Source: Linum tenue
Taxonomy: Eukaryota > Streptophyta > Magnoliopsida > Malpighiales > Linaceae
Assembly (NCBI GenBank): GCA_946122785.1
Contig: CAMGYJ010000008.1
Location: forward strand, 61,362,877 to 61,426,876
Direction: 5' to 3'
DNA length: 64,000 bases
Under the pieces are notes generated by a model. The model was not told where the DNA came from. It did not search any database and was given only the letters and a program-made list of their open reading frames with translations. Both the position numbers and the translations under genes were made by a program. Positions 19,944 to 29,634 of the stretch are shown here, piece after piece. How positions within the stretch are numbered: the first letter of the stretch is position 1; every line of letters starts with the position of its first letter.

Positions 19944-20273
19944 TGTTTACCCATAAAAAATCAGCTTGTACCACATCGATTAATTACAAGGGGATTAATG
20001 GATTTATAAGGTCAGCTCAACATTAATGGTTAAAAGAGCCAGTTGGGCCTAGTTGGGTTGGATTTTTGGGCCTAAGTGGCCAAACCCCTTCTTCTCTATA
20101 CGATGGCCGACCCGTCTCCGTGGCCTCCATAGCCAGACGATGCCTCCACCCCTTGGTATGAAATTTGACTAAGTATGGAGACCCAACCACAAGGGGGGTC
20201 ATGCATGACCTCGTCCAAGGTGGTCTCGTCCAAGGGGGTCATGCATGATCTCGTCCAAGGGGAGACCCAACCA
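19944..20273 (+). repeat. 3' LTR of the LARD-like element, first part
   Basis: Starts TGTTTACCC and runs to ...GAGACCCAACCA at 20273, where the Athila-type element is inserted. The LTR resumes at 25657 with a duplicated AACCA. Contains two GTCATGCATGA(C/T)CTCGTCC units at 20198-20260. Confidence 0.75.
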
Positions 20274-21645
20274 TGATGACTCGGTATTTGCACATGTTTT
20301 CCCCTTTGTTTCTTGATTGTTTGAGCTTGAATTATCATGTCTTTGGCCTATTTTACGCTAGGTTGTGTTCCTTTCTCACATTTCAGGTCCAAGCACATAA
20401 AGTGAAGTATAGGCGCAAGTTTCAAGTCAATCAGAGATCAATTGACGATTCGGGAGAAGAAACTCGGGCATGACCTGAAGAAGAATGGATTTCTACCTCA
20501 CTTTATGGACAAAGAATCATGCAAGCTTGTCATGAAAAGAAAGAGGACAAGACTACGAGCGTCTGGGATCAAACGGCGACTGAATCGGAGGTCAAACGAG
20601 CTCAAACGAGATCAACGAAGCTTAGGAGTGCATGCTGGAAATTGTGCACGGCCGTGTGAAATTTTGCACGGCCGTGCGGGTTTCCCAAGGGGTCTGCACG
20701 GCCAAAAACTCAATTTGCACGGCCGTGCAAGTAGGGGGTGCGAGTTTCAGCGGGTATAAAAGCTGTTTTGCGATTTTTGGAGAGGGAGAGCTGGGTTTTG
20801 GATCCCAAACACCCAAGGGACGAACCCTAGAGAGAGAGAGCGACTTGGAAACATTCTTGGAGCTATTTTGGAGGATTTCTTCGCCATTGGAGTTCGGGAA
20901 TCAAGTTTGGAGATGGAGATTGAAGATCTAGATCAGATTTCTGCAGTCTCTCTCTTCTCTATGGAGTAACTTCCCTTCACTTAGGTTTTGAGGAACCCTA
21001 GTTCCATGAGTTAGGATCTTTCTTGTATGAAGTTTTGGATGCTTTATTGTTTGATTATAATCGATTGAGGCATGATTTATTGAGTCAATTGAATCTTGAT
21101 CAAATTCTCTTGATTTCTGCTTTAACCTATGATAGATAGAATCTGATTAGGTTAAGAGAGCTTCCTTGATTGATAGTGGTGAATTGGTTGTGCGAGAGTC
21201 AATCAATTCACTGCTTTGTATTGGAATTCATTCCAGTAGTGGAGTTCTGTGTTCATAGCCTCAGCTTTCTATCCTGGTGAAGACTAGTCATCTGCCGGGT
21301 AGTTGGACTAAGAGGGCTTGGTCAGCTTAAGAGATTCCAAGCTAATTTAGGATCTTTCGCAGTCTAATCAACAGTAGATCAACCAAAGGTAATTGCAACT
21401 TGGACCTAATTGAGGAGCTAGGGGGAATTATACCTAAGTGGGTTCCCAACTTGTAATTAGTAGAGTAGTCAGTAGAGTAGTTTATCAATCAATCCTTAAT
21501 CTAGTTTGCTAGATAATGAACTGAAGCTGAGTAATAGTAACTCTAGAGACCCGTGGATTCGATATTTATTACTTGTGCCACTATACTGCAGTCCCTTTCA
21601 TTGGTTACACTTGGCCATTGTTAGGTGTTGTGTTTTAGCGTGTCA
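20274..21645 (+). repeat. 5' LTR of the Athila-type element
   Basis: TGATGACTCGG...GCGTGTCA, 1372 bp. Contains copies of the palindromic word GCACGGCCGTGC and its halves at 20643-20735, then GGGTATAAAAGC (TATA box at about 20754). AG- and CT-rich leader follows. Relatives in this window are the LTRs at 626-2024, 57113-58568 and 63215-64000. Confidence 0.9.
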
Positions 21646-21651
21646 AGTTTT

Positions 21652-21670
21652 TGGCGCCGTTGCCGGGGAC
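21652..21670 (+). promoter_or_regulatory. primer binding site, tRNA-Asp type
   Basis: TGGCGCCGTTGCCGGGGAC is the canonical Athila PBS complementary to the tRNA-Asp 3' end, 6 bases inside the LTR. Confidence 0.9.
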
Positions 21671-21781
21671 TTTCTAGATTATTAGGAAAGGCAGAAGTTT
21701 GTTACTTTAGCGTTTTTCTTTTCTTTTCCACCCTTGCTTTTCACTTGGGTGTTTTTGTTTTTGTTGGTGCAGATCTGAATC

Positions 21782-22906
21782 ATGGATCCTCATGGCTTCT
21801 CCAAGCATTGGGGGTATCCACCACCATCTGAGTGGTATTACCCCGAGACCCCCTGGAGCAATCAAGGAGGAGAAGACTATGGATTCGGGTTTCAGTACCA
21901 ACCCCCATCCTACGAAGAACAATCAGACCCCTGGGTATTTCAAGAACAATCTCCTTATCAAGAAGAATTCCTCCATCAGCCAGATCCAAACTATCACTTG
22001 AGGCTTCTCGTGGAGCAGATTGCTCGAGTACCTGAGACATCCTTTCCAAAGATGGATATCCCAGACAATGCCCAAACTGGGTTCTCCTACCGTGAAACAG
22101 AGGAGACCCTCCTGAGCATAAAGAAGAGCCTCGAGGATCTTGAGAAAGCTTATGCACAACCTGCTCAAGATCACCCTTCTGCAATCATACTAGAAGAGGA
22201 GGAGGAAGACGAAGGCTACAAGGATATTGTGGAGCAAACAGAAGTTTTCACGAAAAGCTCCCGTGATGATCATGATAAGGAATATCCTGTCGTAGCCGAC
22301 CACACCTTCCCACATCCCAAACTGAGCTTTGAAGAGGCGGGCATGAGTGAGGAGATGCAAGAAAATCTCATGAAAGAAATTGCTTGGCAACTTGCTCTCC
22401 AATCTGTGCTAGAAGACGAAGAGCAAGAAAGGGTTCAGAAAGAAGTTGTGGAGGATGACGAAAGTGAAGCAGGAGGAGTTCTTGATCATTTTCCAGGGGT
22501 GATACCACATGAAGAAGAAAAGGAGGTTGAAGAAGCAATTGGCGTCCAGGCTGAGGACGGAGTTAAGGTGGAAGAGGCTTGCACCGGCCATGAGTTGCAA
22601 GTAATATCCCCACCAAACTTCGAGGAGCTGCTTGCCAAGGACCCATTTGCAGTGTCTCTTTGCCAGACCAAGGCCACATCGACATCGGTCCCTCTTGGTG
22701 GACGCGATGGTGGCCAATCGATGCTGTCTTATCTGGTTTGGGGCAATGAGACGAGAGAAGAGAAGAAGAGGTCTCGAGGGTGGAGACTTCATCTGCATCA
22801 AGTGCACGAGCCTTCACCTGCCACACCACCTGCTTGTGACTTGAGACTCCACCTCATAGATGAGAACCTCAACTTCAAGGAGGTTCTAGCATGGACCGAA
22901 ACTTAG
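21782..22906 (+). CDS. uncharacterised acidic ORF of the Athila-type element
   Basis: An uninterrupted 374-codon frame beginning MDPHGFSKHWGYPPPSEW, 130 bases inside the LTR, where gag would normally start. The N-terminus is aromatic, Gly, Pro and Gln-rich (YYPETPWSNQGGEDYGFGF); the middle is strongly acidic with predicted helices (ILEEEEEDEGYKDIVEQ; LEDEEQERVQKEVVEDDE). The C-terminus is mixed, ending FKEVLAWTET. No CCHC, protease or polymerase motif is visible. I do not recognise the domain; similar PPSEW-type N-termini occur in plant Athila/Tat gag leaders. Being open in a 1%-diverged element may reflect youth rather than selection. Confidence 0.6.
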   Translation: MDPHGFSKHWGYPPPSEWYYPETPWSNQGGEDYGFGFQYQPPSYEEQSDPWVFQEQSPYQEEFLHQPDPNYHLRLLVEQIARVPETSFPKMDIPDNAQTGFSYRETEETLLSIKKSLEDLEKAYAQPAQDHPSAIILEEEEEDEGYKDIVEQTEVFTKSSRDDHDKEYPVVADHTFPHPKLSFEEAGMSEEMQENLMKEIAWQLALQSVLEDEEQERVQKEVVEDDESEAGGVLDHFPGVIPHEEEKEVEEAIGVQAEDGVKVEEACTGHELQVISPPNFEELLAKDPFAVSLCQTKATSTSVPLGGRDGGQSMLSYLVWGNETREEKKRSRGWRLHLHQVHEPSPATPPACDLRLHLIDENLNFKEVLAWTET

Positions 22907-22943
22907 GAGCCATCGTCCGGCTCACGACGTGAAAGAAGCGCTT

Positions 22944-22961
22944 GTTGGGAGGCAACCCAAC
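22944..22961 (+). ncRNA. conserved hairpin with AGGCAA loop
   Basis: GTTGGG-AGGCAA-CCCAAC forms a perfect 6-bp stem with a 6-base loop, preceded by GAAGCGCTT, 37 bases after the ORF stop. The element at the right end has GTGGGG-AGGCAA-CCCCAC at the same place (60290-60307, minus strand). The loop is unchanged and the stem change is compensated. It probably acts in the element RNA; its role is unknown to me. Confidence 0.6.
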
Positions 22962-24282
22962 CAGTCGGTTTGCATTTCTTTCTCTATTTATCCTCGGTTG
23001 AGTCAGTTTTGTTATTTGATTTTAGAGTCAATAACTCAACCTTTGTGAGATTTTGTGTGGTGTTTGTGTTCTGATTACTCTCTCTTCCTGGAATGCACCG
23101 CCTGCCCCGTCCATCATCATTCACCCTTGATCTGGTAACTTCGTTCTACCCTCCTTATCTTTCCTCCATTGAGGACAATGTCATGCTTAAGTGTGTGTGG
23201 GGGGGGGGGTGTTCGATTATGTATGCGGGTGAATGTTTGGCTGTTTGTGTGCTTGGAGCCTAGTCCACTGTCCAAATTTCGATTTGAGGGCTCCAAGTAC
23301 GTGTTTCCTTGCAAATTGCCTGCTCAGTATGCTTTGAATTGACAGTCTCTATAGTAAAGTGCAACCTAGGGAGGTAGTGTAGCACTATGGAGGATGTTGA
23401 AGTATAAGATTTTTCCTATCTAGCTCTCTACTGTGTCAGTTGATTTTGTGAATTAGTGGAGCTAAGACCGTTGAATTCATGTGGTAATGGTGACTCTATT
23501 TGGATTGTGTTATGGACTCGTGTATCGAACAGGGTGCTCATATGGAAAATGGGAAGCAGTTGGTCCTCCATGTCAAAATCATTAAATCTTAAACATGGGG
23601 TAAGCCCAACGTGTGCGGCACCGTTCATTGCACAAAATCGGGTTTTGGAAGAGATTTTAGTGATCCTTAGTGGGGTACTCCTACAAGGTGAAGCTAAGTT
23701 GTCTCTAGTACAAGTAAAACTTCCACCCGTTGAACGGTTTGCCTACTTGAGGATGTGTTTTTAAGGGCACGGATAGAGCTTCCGACCCCCCTTAATTTCA
23801 TTGACCCTCCACACGAGTTGAGGAAAAGGAGTTAAAAGAAGTACTCTGGCGAGCGCCAGATGTACAGAAATTGCTCTTGCTCGACTAATAAGGGTCGACC
23901 GTGCAAAAGACTGCAGTTGGAACCCCACCAATTGAAAGAAAAAATGTAAATGAAAGTGAGAAAAAAGGGTTCCAACGGTGAAATGAAGTGAAAGAGCACC
24001 CCGGTACAACGAGTCCTTGGTTGTGAATGGTGTGAGTCCCTTTATCCATGAACTGACTGTCTTACTTCTACTTTTTCTCATGATCCTGGCTTGAGTCTAG
24101 TACTCGCACTGAGAGAGATAGGGAACGTCTTAGAAGACCAGTTGACCTCGTAAGCTGCTATATGATCTAGGAAATCCACTACCGACGATCGGGGTTGTAT
24201 GTTGCTATAGAGCTCTGGAGAGTTGCATTGGTTTGAGTTAGGTTTGCTTGGGGACAAGCAAACAGTTAAGTGTGGGGGGATT
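22962..24282 (+). promoter_or_regulatory. Athila-type 3' region with two G-rich tracts
   Basis: Non-coding. TTAAGTGTGTGTGG followed by an 11-G run (23199-23209) is an internal polypurine-like tract that recurs in all Athila-type copies here. The true polypurine tract, TTAAGTGTGGGGGGA (24267-24280), lies 2 bases before the 3' LTR and follows GCTTGGGGACAAGC, itself a perfect short inverted repeat (GCTTG...CAAGC). Confidence 0.75.
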
Positions 24283-25656
24283 TGATGACTCGGTATTTGC
24301 ACATGTTTTCCCCTTTGTTTCTTGATTGTTTGAGCTTGAATTATCGTGTCTTTGGCCTATTTTACGCTAGGTTGTGTTCCTTTCTCACATTTCAGGTCCA
24401 AGCACATAAAGTGAAGTATAGGCGCAAGTTTCAAGTCAATCAGAGATCAATTAACGATTCGGGAGAAGAAATTCGGGCATGACCTGAAGAAGAATGGAAT
24501 TCTACCTCACTTTATGGACAAAGAATCATGCAAGCTTGTCATGAAAAGAAAGAGGACGAGACTACGAGCGTCTGGGATCAAACGGCGACTGAATCGGAGG
24601 TCAAACGAGCTCAAACGAGATCAACGAAGCTTAGGAGTGCATGCTGGAAATTGTGCACGGCCGTGTGAAATTCTGCACGGCCGTGCGGGTTTCCCAAGGG
24701 GTCTGCACGGCCAAAAACTCAATTTGCACGGCCGTGCAAGTAGGGGGTGCGAGTTTCAGCGGGTATAAAAGCTGTTTTGCGATTTTTGGAGAGGGAGAGC
24801 TGGGTTTTGGATCCCAAACACCCAAGGGACGAACCCTAGATAGAGAGAGCGACTTGGAAACATTCTTGGAGCTATTTTGGAGGATTTCTTCGCCATTGGA
24901 GCTCGGGAATCAAGCTTGGAGATGGAGATTGAAGATCTAGATCAGATTTCTGCAGTCTCTCTCTTCTCTATGGAGTAACTTCCCTTCACTTAGGTTTTGA
25001 GGAACCCTAGTTCCATGAGTTAGGATCTTTCTTGTATGAAGTTTTGGATGCTTTATTGTTTGATTATAATCGATTGAGGCATGATTTATTGAGTCAATTG
25101 AATCTTGATCAAATTCTCTTGATTTCTGCTTTAACCTATGATAGATAGAATCTGATTAGGTTAAGAGAGCTTCCTTGATTGATAGTGGTGAATTGGTTGT
25201 GCGAGAGTCAATCAATTCACTGCTTTGTATTGGAATTCATTCCAGTAGTGGAGTTCTGTGTTCATAGCCTCAGCTTTCTATCCCGGTGAAGACTAGTCGT
25301 CTGCCGGGTAGTTGGACTGAGAGGGCTTGGTCAGCTTAAGAGATTCCAAGCTAATTTAGGATCTTCCGCAGTCTAATCAACAGTAGATCAACCAAAGGTA
25401 ATTGCAACTTGGACCTAATTGAGGAGCTAGGGGGAATTATACCTAAGTGGGTTCCCAACTTGTAATTAGTAGAGTAGTCAGTAGAGTAGTTTATCAATCA
25501 ATCCTTAATCTAGTTTGCTAGATAATGAACTGAAGCTGAGTAATAGTAACTCTAGAGACCCGTGGATTCGATATTTATTACTTGTGCTACTATACTGCAG
25601 TCCCTTTCATTGGTTTTACACTTGGCCATTGTTAGGTGTTGTGTTTTAGCGTGTCA
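24283..25656 (+). repeat. 3' LTR of the Athila-type element
   Basis: Nearly identical to 20274-21645, 1374 bp, differing by about 14 visible substitutions and an extra TT near 25616. Ends at GCGTGTCA followed by the AACCA duplication. Confidence 0.9.
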
Positions 25657-25663
25657 AACCACA

Positions 25664-26005
25664 AGGGGGGTCATGCATGACCTCGTCCAAGGGGGTCATG
25701 CATGATCTCGTCCAAGGGGGGTCTCGTCCAAGGGGGTCAAGCATGATCTCGTCCAAGGGGGGTCTCGTCCAAGGGGGTCAAGCATGATGTCATGCAAAGG
25801 GGTCATGCATGACCTCGTCCAAGGTGGTCTCGTCCAAGGGGGTCAAGCATAATGTCATGCAAAGGGGTCATCGTGCTAGACATGATGGGAAAGAAGGCGA
25901 AAATTGGATAAGTGTTGAGACCCAACAACCAGGGGGTCAAGCACGACATCATGCAAGGGGGGTCATGCATGACGTCGTCCAAGGGGGCCCTTGCACTAGG
26001 GTGTC
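25664..26005 (+). repeat. GTCCAAGG minisatellite in U3
   Basis: Irregular tandem units built of GGTCATGCATGACC or GGTCAAGCATGATG followed by TCGTCCAAGG. The core TCATGCATGA is a palindrome. Further clusters lie at 15928-16020, 20190-20260 and 26598-26884. Confidence 0.8.
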
Positions 26006-27466
26006 AAGCATGATGCCGAGGTGAAAATTGGCTAAGTATGGAGATCTAACCACAACACCCTCCGAGGGGTTCCAAACAACCGGGTACCAAGCCGGGTACC
26101 AAATAGGAGGCCATCCAAAAACTAAGTATGGAAAACAAGGTGACACAACGGGATGCCAAACGACGGGGTACCAAGCCGGCAAGGCAGGCCTGGTGCTGAG
26201 ACAAAATCGGCTAAGTATGGGGCAAGAGGGTACCATGCCGGCAAGGCGTGCTTGGTACCAAGACATTGGATTTGGCTAAGTATAGAGTCAAAGGGGTATC
26301 AAGCTGAAAAGGCATGCTTGATACTAAAATACATGAAAATTGGTTAAGTATGGAATCACATGGCCATAGCAAGAGGGTACCAAGTCGGCAAGGCAGGGCT
26401 TGGTACCAAGACATGAAAAGCATGAATTTGGCTAAGTATGAAGCCAACGGGGTCGGCAAGACAGGCTTGGCAGCCAAGCAAAGCGACAGTGTACCAAGAC
26501 CCCAAGGGGGTATCAAGCCGGCAAGACTGACGTGGTGGCTAGGCAACAGGGGGCCAAGCCAGGTACCAACTAAGACAGTCATACAGAAACTAAGTCTGGG
26601 GTCATGCATGACCTCGTCCAAGGTGGTCTCGTCCAAGGGGGTCATGCATGATCTCGTCCAAGGGGAGACCTAACCACAAGGGGGGTCATGCATGACCTCG
26701 TCCAAGGTGGTCTCGTCCAAGGGGGTCATGCATGATCTCGTCCAAGGGGGGTCTCGTCCAAGGGGGTCAAGCATGACATCATCCCAGGGGGGTCAAGCAT
26801 GATGTCATGCAAAGGGGTCATGCATGACCTCGTCCAAGGTGGTCTCGTCCAAGGGGGTCAAGCATAATGTCATGCAAAGGGGTGTCAAGCATGATGCCGA
26901 GGTGAAAATTGGCTAAGTATGGAGATCGAACCACAACACCCTCCGAGGGGTGCCAAACAACCGGGTACCAAATAGGAGGCCATCCAAAAACTAAGTATGG
27001 AAAACAAGGTGACACAACGGGGTGCCAAACGACGGGGTACCAAGCCGGCAAGGCAGGCCTGGTGCTGAGACAAAATCGGCTAAGTATGGGGCAAGAGGGT
27101 ACCATGCCGGCAAGGCGTGCTTGGTACCAAGACATTGGATTTGGCTAAGTATAGAGTCAAAGGGGTATCAAGCTGAAAAGGCATGCTTGATACTAAAATA
27201 CATAAAAATTGGTTAAGTATAGAATCACATGGCCATAGCAAGAGGGTACCAAGTCGGCAAGGCAGGGCTTGGTACCAAGACATGAAAAGCATGAATTTGG
27301 CTAAGTATGAAGCCAACGGGGTTCGGCAAGACAGGCTTGGCAGCCAAGCAAAGTGACAGGGTACCAAGACCCCAAGGGGGTATCAAGCCGGCAAGACTGA
27401 CTTGGTGGCTAGGCAACAGGGGGCCAAGCCAGGTACCAACTAAGACAGTCATACAGAAACTAAGTC
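26005..27466 (+). repeat. tandem duplication inside the 3' LTR
   Basis: 26005-26598 recurs at 26885-27466 with few changes, an offset of 869 bases over most of its length (881 before a 12-base indel near 26095). Both copies run from GATGCCGAGGTGAAAATTGG to AAACTAAGTCTGGG. The second continues into the normal LTR, the first into a minisatellite cluster. The unit carries several of the hairpins. Confidence 0.8.
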
Positions 27467-28668
27467 TGGGTATCAAGCCGACAAGACGGACTTGATAGCC
27501 AAACATCACGGTATCAAGCCAAACAACCATGGATGGATCGACCAAGATGCAGAGTTGAGCCCTTATGGGGCCATATGGAGATAAATTCCCAAGACGGGCT
27601 TGGTAGCACCTTAACGGGGTACCCAACCGGCAGGGTGCAACTTACCAACTTGAGGAGGCTACAAAAACTAAGTATGGAGACCAAGCCACTAGGGCTGGCT
27701 TGGTAGCAAGGAGTGTCAAGTTGATTACATGAGCTTGGTAGCATGCCAGAAGGTGTCAAGCCGATGAGACGGCTTGATAACAACCAACAAGTCAATGTGG
27801 AGGACTTGGTGTCATGAGGTGGTAGCAGTCTCAGGAGCGGGGAGTCATCAAGCAGTTGAGGGTGAGATCAAGACCTCATCATGGTTTATGGAGGCTAAGG
27901 CAAGAACCTCAACCCCATCTAGTCATGACAGGGCGACAAGGCTCAACACCAACCCAACCCGGCATCGAGGCCATCAAGTACCCACTAGCCCCAAGACGGG
28001 ACAAGGGCCCTCAAGGCGACGGTTACCAACTAGTCACCAAGGCGGCGACAAGGACCCCGAGGCGGTTTGGAGCAAGAGGCCAGCTAGCAGTTACCAAGGC
28101 GGTTACCAAGGCAGTTACACCTAGTGGCTATAAATAGAAGAAACGAAGAAGAAGCAAGGGTTCCACAACCAACCATTTGACGCACTATGTCAAACTTTAT
28201 CTTTTTCTCTGCAAATTAGCCATAGCCTTAGTTTTCGGAGCTCTCACTGAACCTCCATAGGAGTAGGTGTAATTAACTTAGTTTGTCCCAAAAAACCATA
28301 AAAAAACATCAAACACCCTCGTTCGAACATTGTTCGGAGAGGAGTGAACCGTGTTATGAATCGTTGTTCAAGAAGTCGAAGGTGCAATCATTGTGTTCAA
28401 ACACAAGTTTTTCCTCGCCGGAAAACACTAATCAATGCTAATAAGGAGGCAAGGATAATAAGTTGCTATTTAGGGCCACTATGAACTATAGCATTGGTCC
28501 TTGGCTTTGGTGATCTAATGAATCAAGCATCGACACTCAAGCACACATGAATAGATGGTCATTCAATTCATGCATACATAAGGCAATAGCCTATCATATG
28601 AGAAGGGTTTCTAGGCAACTTATGATGATATTATTATCTAAACCAAGATAATATATAATAGACAAAGA

Positions 28669-29232
28669 TAGACCGAGCAATCGGGTTGGGTAATTTTGGG
28701 TTGGAGTTTTAGATTACGGGACGGATCATGTTGGGTTGGCTTATTTTGGGTTAAATATTGACCCAACCCATTCGTTTTTGGGTCAGGTTACTTATGGGTC
28801 ATTTCGGCTTATGAGCGTGCTCAGAAATAGTATCAAACATAGTTTACCTAACACATGTCAATTAACATATTCTCAAATCTTCCCATGCTAATGAAATGAA
28901 ATACAAATTGCAAAATCGTCAAAAAACAATCACTAGAGTAATACTACTACAAGAAACACTTGATATTTGATTATCCTTAAACTACAAACATGTCTTTCAA
29001 ATCCATGTGAATTTTTTTAAACATCTCACCAATTTATGAGTGATTTTATCATTTTGGGAGTTACATATGAAATATAACGGGTTTAACGGGTCGACCCACT
29101 AACCCACCCAACCCGACCCAAAATAACATGGGTTATCGGGTTCCGGTCATTCAGATTTCGAGTTATAAAAACTTCTATTTTTTGGGTGGGTTTGGGTCGG
29201 GTCAACGGTCGGGTTGTAATTTGCCAGGTCTA
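28669..29232. mobile_element. non-autonomous hAT element (MITE), 564 bp
   Basis: Flanked by a perfect 8-bp duplication GACAAAGA (28661-28668 and 29233-29240). The ends are TAGACCGAGCAATCGGG and, inverted, TAGACCTGGCAAATTAC, sharing TAGACC and GCAA. Sub-terminal regions are full of GGGTTGGG / CCCAACCC words in opposite orientations, typical of hAT sub-terminal transposase sites. No coding sequence. Confidence 0.8.
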
Positions 29233-29406
29233 GACAAAGATAATATGATACAATCATATCATTAAATCATTAAAAGTAATACATGAGCATCATAGATTTT
29301 ACGTCACTAAACAATTATAAGTTAAGCTAATTATAGAAGAGACATATGACATCATGGGTGATGAAGGCATCTCTTTGAAGCTTGATCCTACGGGCTCATA
29401 ATAAAC

Positions 29407-29634
29407 CTTCGCCCTTCTCCCTACGGTCGAACATATGATAAACCTCTCCTTCTTGTTCTAATTCAAATGCGAGCAACTTCGCACCTTCTCCCTACGGTCG
29501 AACATATTCTAAACCTCTCCTTTTAGTCAAGCAACTTCGTACCTTCTCCCTACGGTCGAACATATGATAAACCTTCGGGCTCACTACTTCGTTCCTTCGC
29601 CCTTCGGGCTCACTACTTCGTTCCTTCGCCCGAA
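29407..29634. repeat. local tandem repeats
   Basis: CCTTCTCCCTACGGTCGAAC occurs three times (29412, 29484, 29540) with variable spacers, followed by two copies of a CTTCGGGCTCACTACTTCG unit (29573-29632). They look like replication-slippage products within the degenerate LTR. Confidence 0.75.

Larger units (their letters stand above)
20274..25656 (+). mobile_element. young non-autonomous Athila-type element, 5.4 kb
   Basis: Complete element with LTRs 20274-21645 and 24283-25656, a tRNA-Asp-type PBS, one ORF, a conserved hairpin, an internal G-rich tract and a polypurine tract. Flanked by a perfect 5-bp target duplication AACCA (20269-20273 and 25657-25661). I count about 14 substitutions and one 2-base indel between the two ~1.37-kb LTRs, about 1%, so the insertion is recent. 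There is no recognisable gag core, protease, RT or integrase; it must depend on an autonomous relative. Confidence 0.9.
15835..28427 (+). mobile_element. LARD-like LTR element with nested insertion
   Basis: A forward element: truncated 5' LTR (15835-17216), PBS (17219-17237), uncharacterised ORF region (17255-19262), polypurine tract (19929-19943) and 3' LTR (19944-28427) interrupted by the Athila-type element at 20274-25656. It has no protease, reverse transcriptase or integrase, so it must be mobilised in trans. Removing the insertion leaves a 3' LTR of about 3.1 kb against 1.4 kb for the 5' copy. The difference comes from loss of the 5' LTR's first ~95 bases and from repeat expansion in the 3' copy. 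Confidence 0.75.
25657..28427 (+). repeat. 3' LTR of the LARD-like element, main part
   Basis: Resumes with AACCACAAGG and ends GGAAAACA at 28427, matching the 5' LTR end at 17216. TATAAATAG lies at 28129-28137. The U3 is expanded by minisatellite units and by a large internal duplication that the 5' LTR lacks. It also keeps a ~75-base segment (27918-27992) deleted from the 5' copy between short C-rich repeats. Confidence 0.75.

Noticed and set aside
25662..26900. Regular repeats with spacers, considered as a CRISPR array
   Set aside because: Plant nuclear LTR context, variable repeat length and spacing, and no cas genes; they are minisatellite units inside an LTR.
29407..29634. Possible tRNA or structured RNA in the TACGGTCGAAC repeats
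   Set aside because: The word GGTCGAAC recalls a T-loop, but no cloverleaf can be built and the repeats are simple tandem copies.
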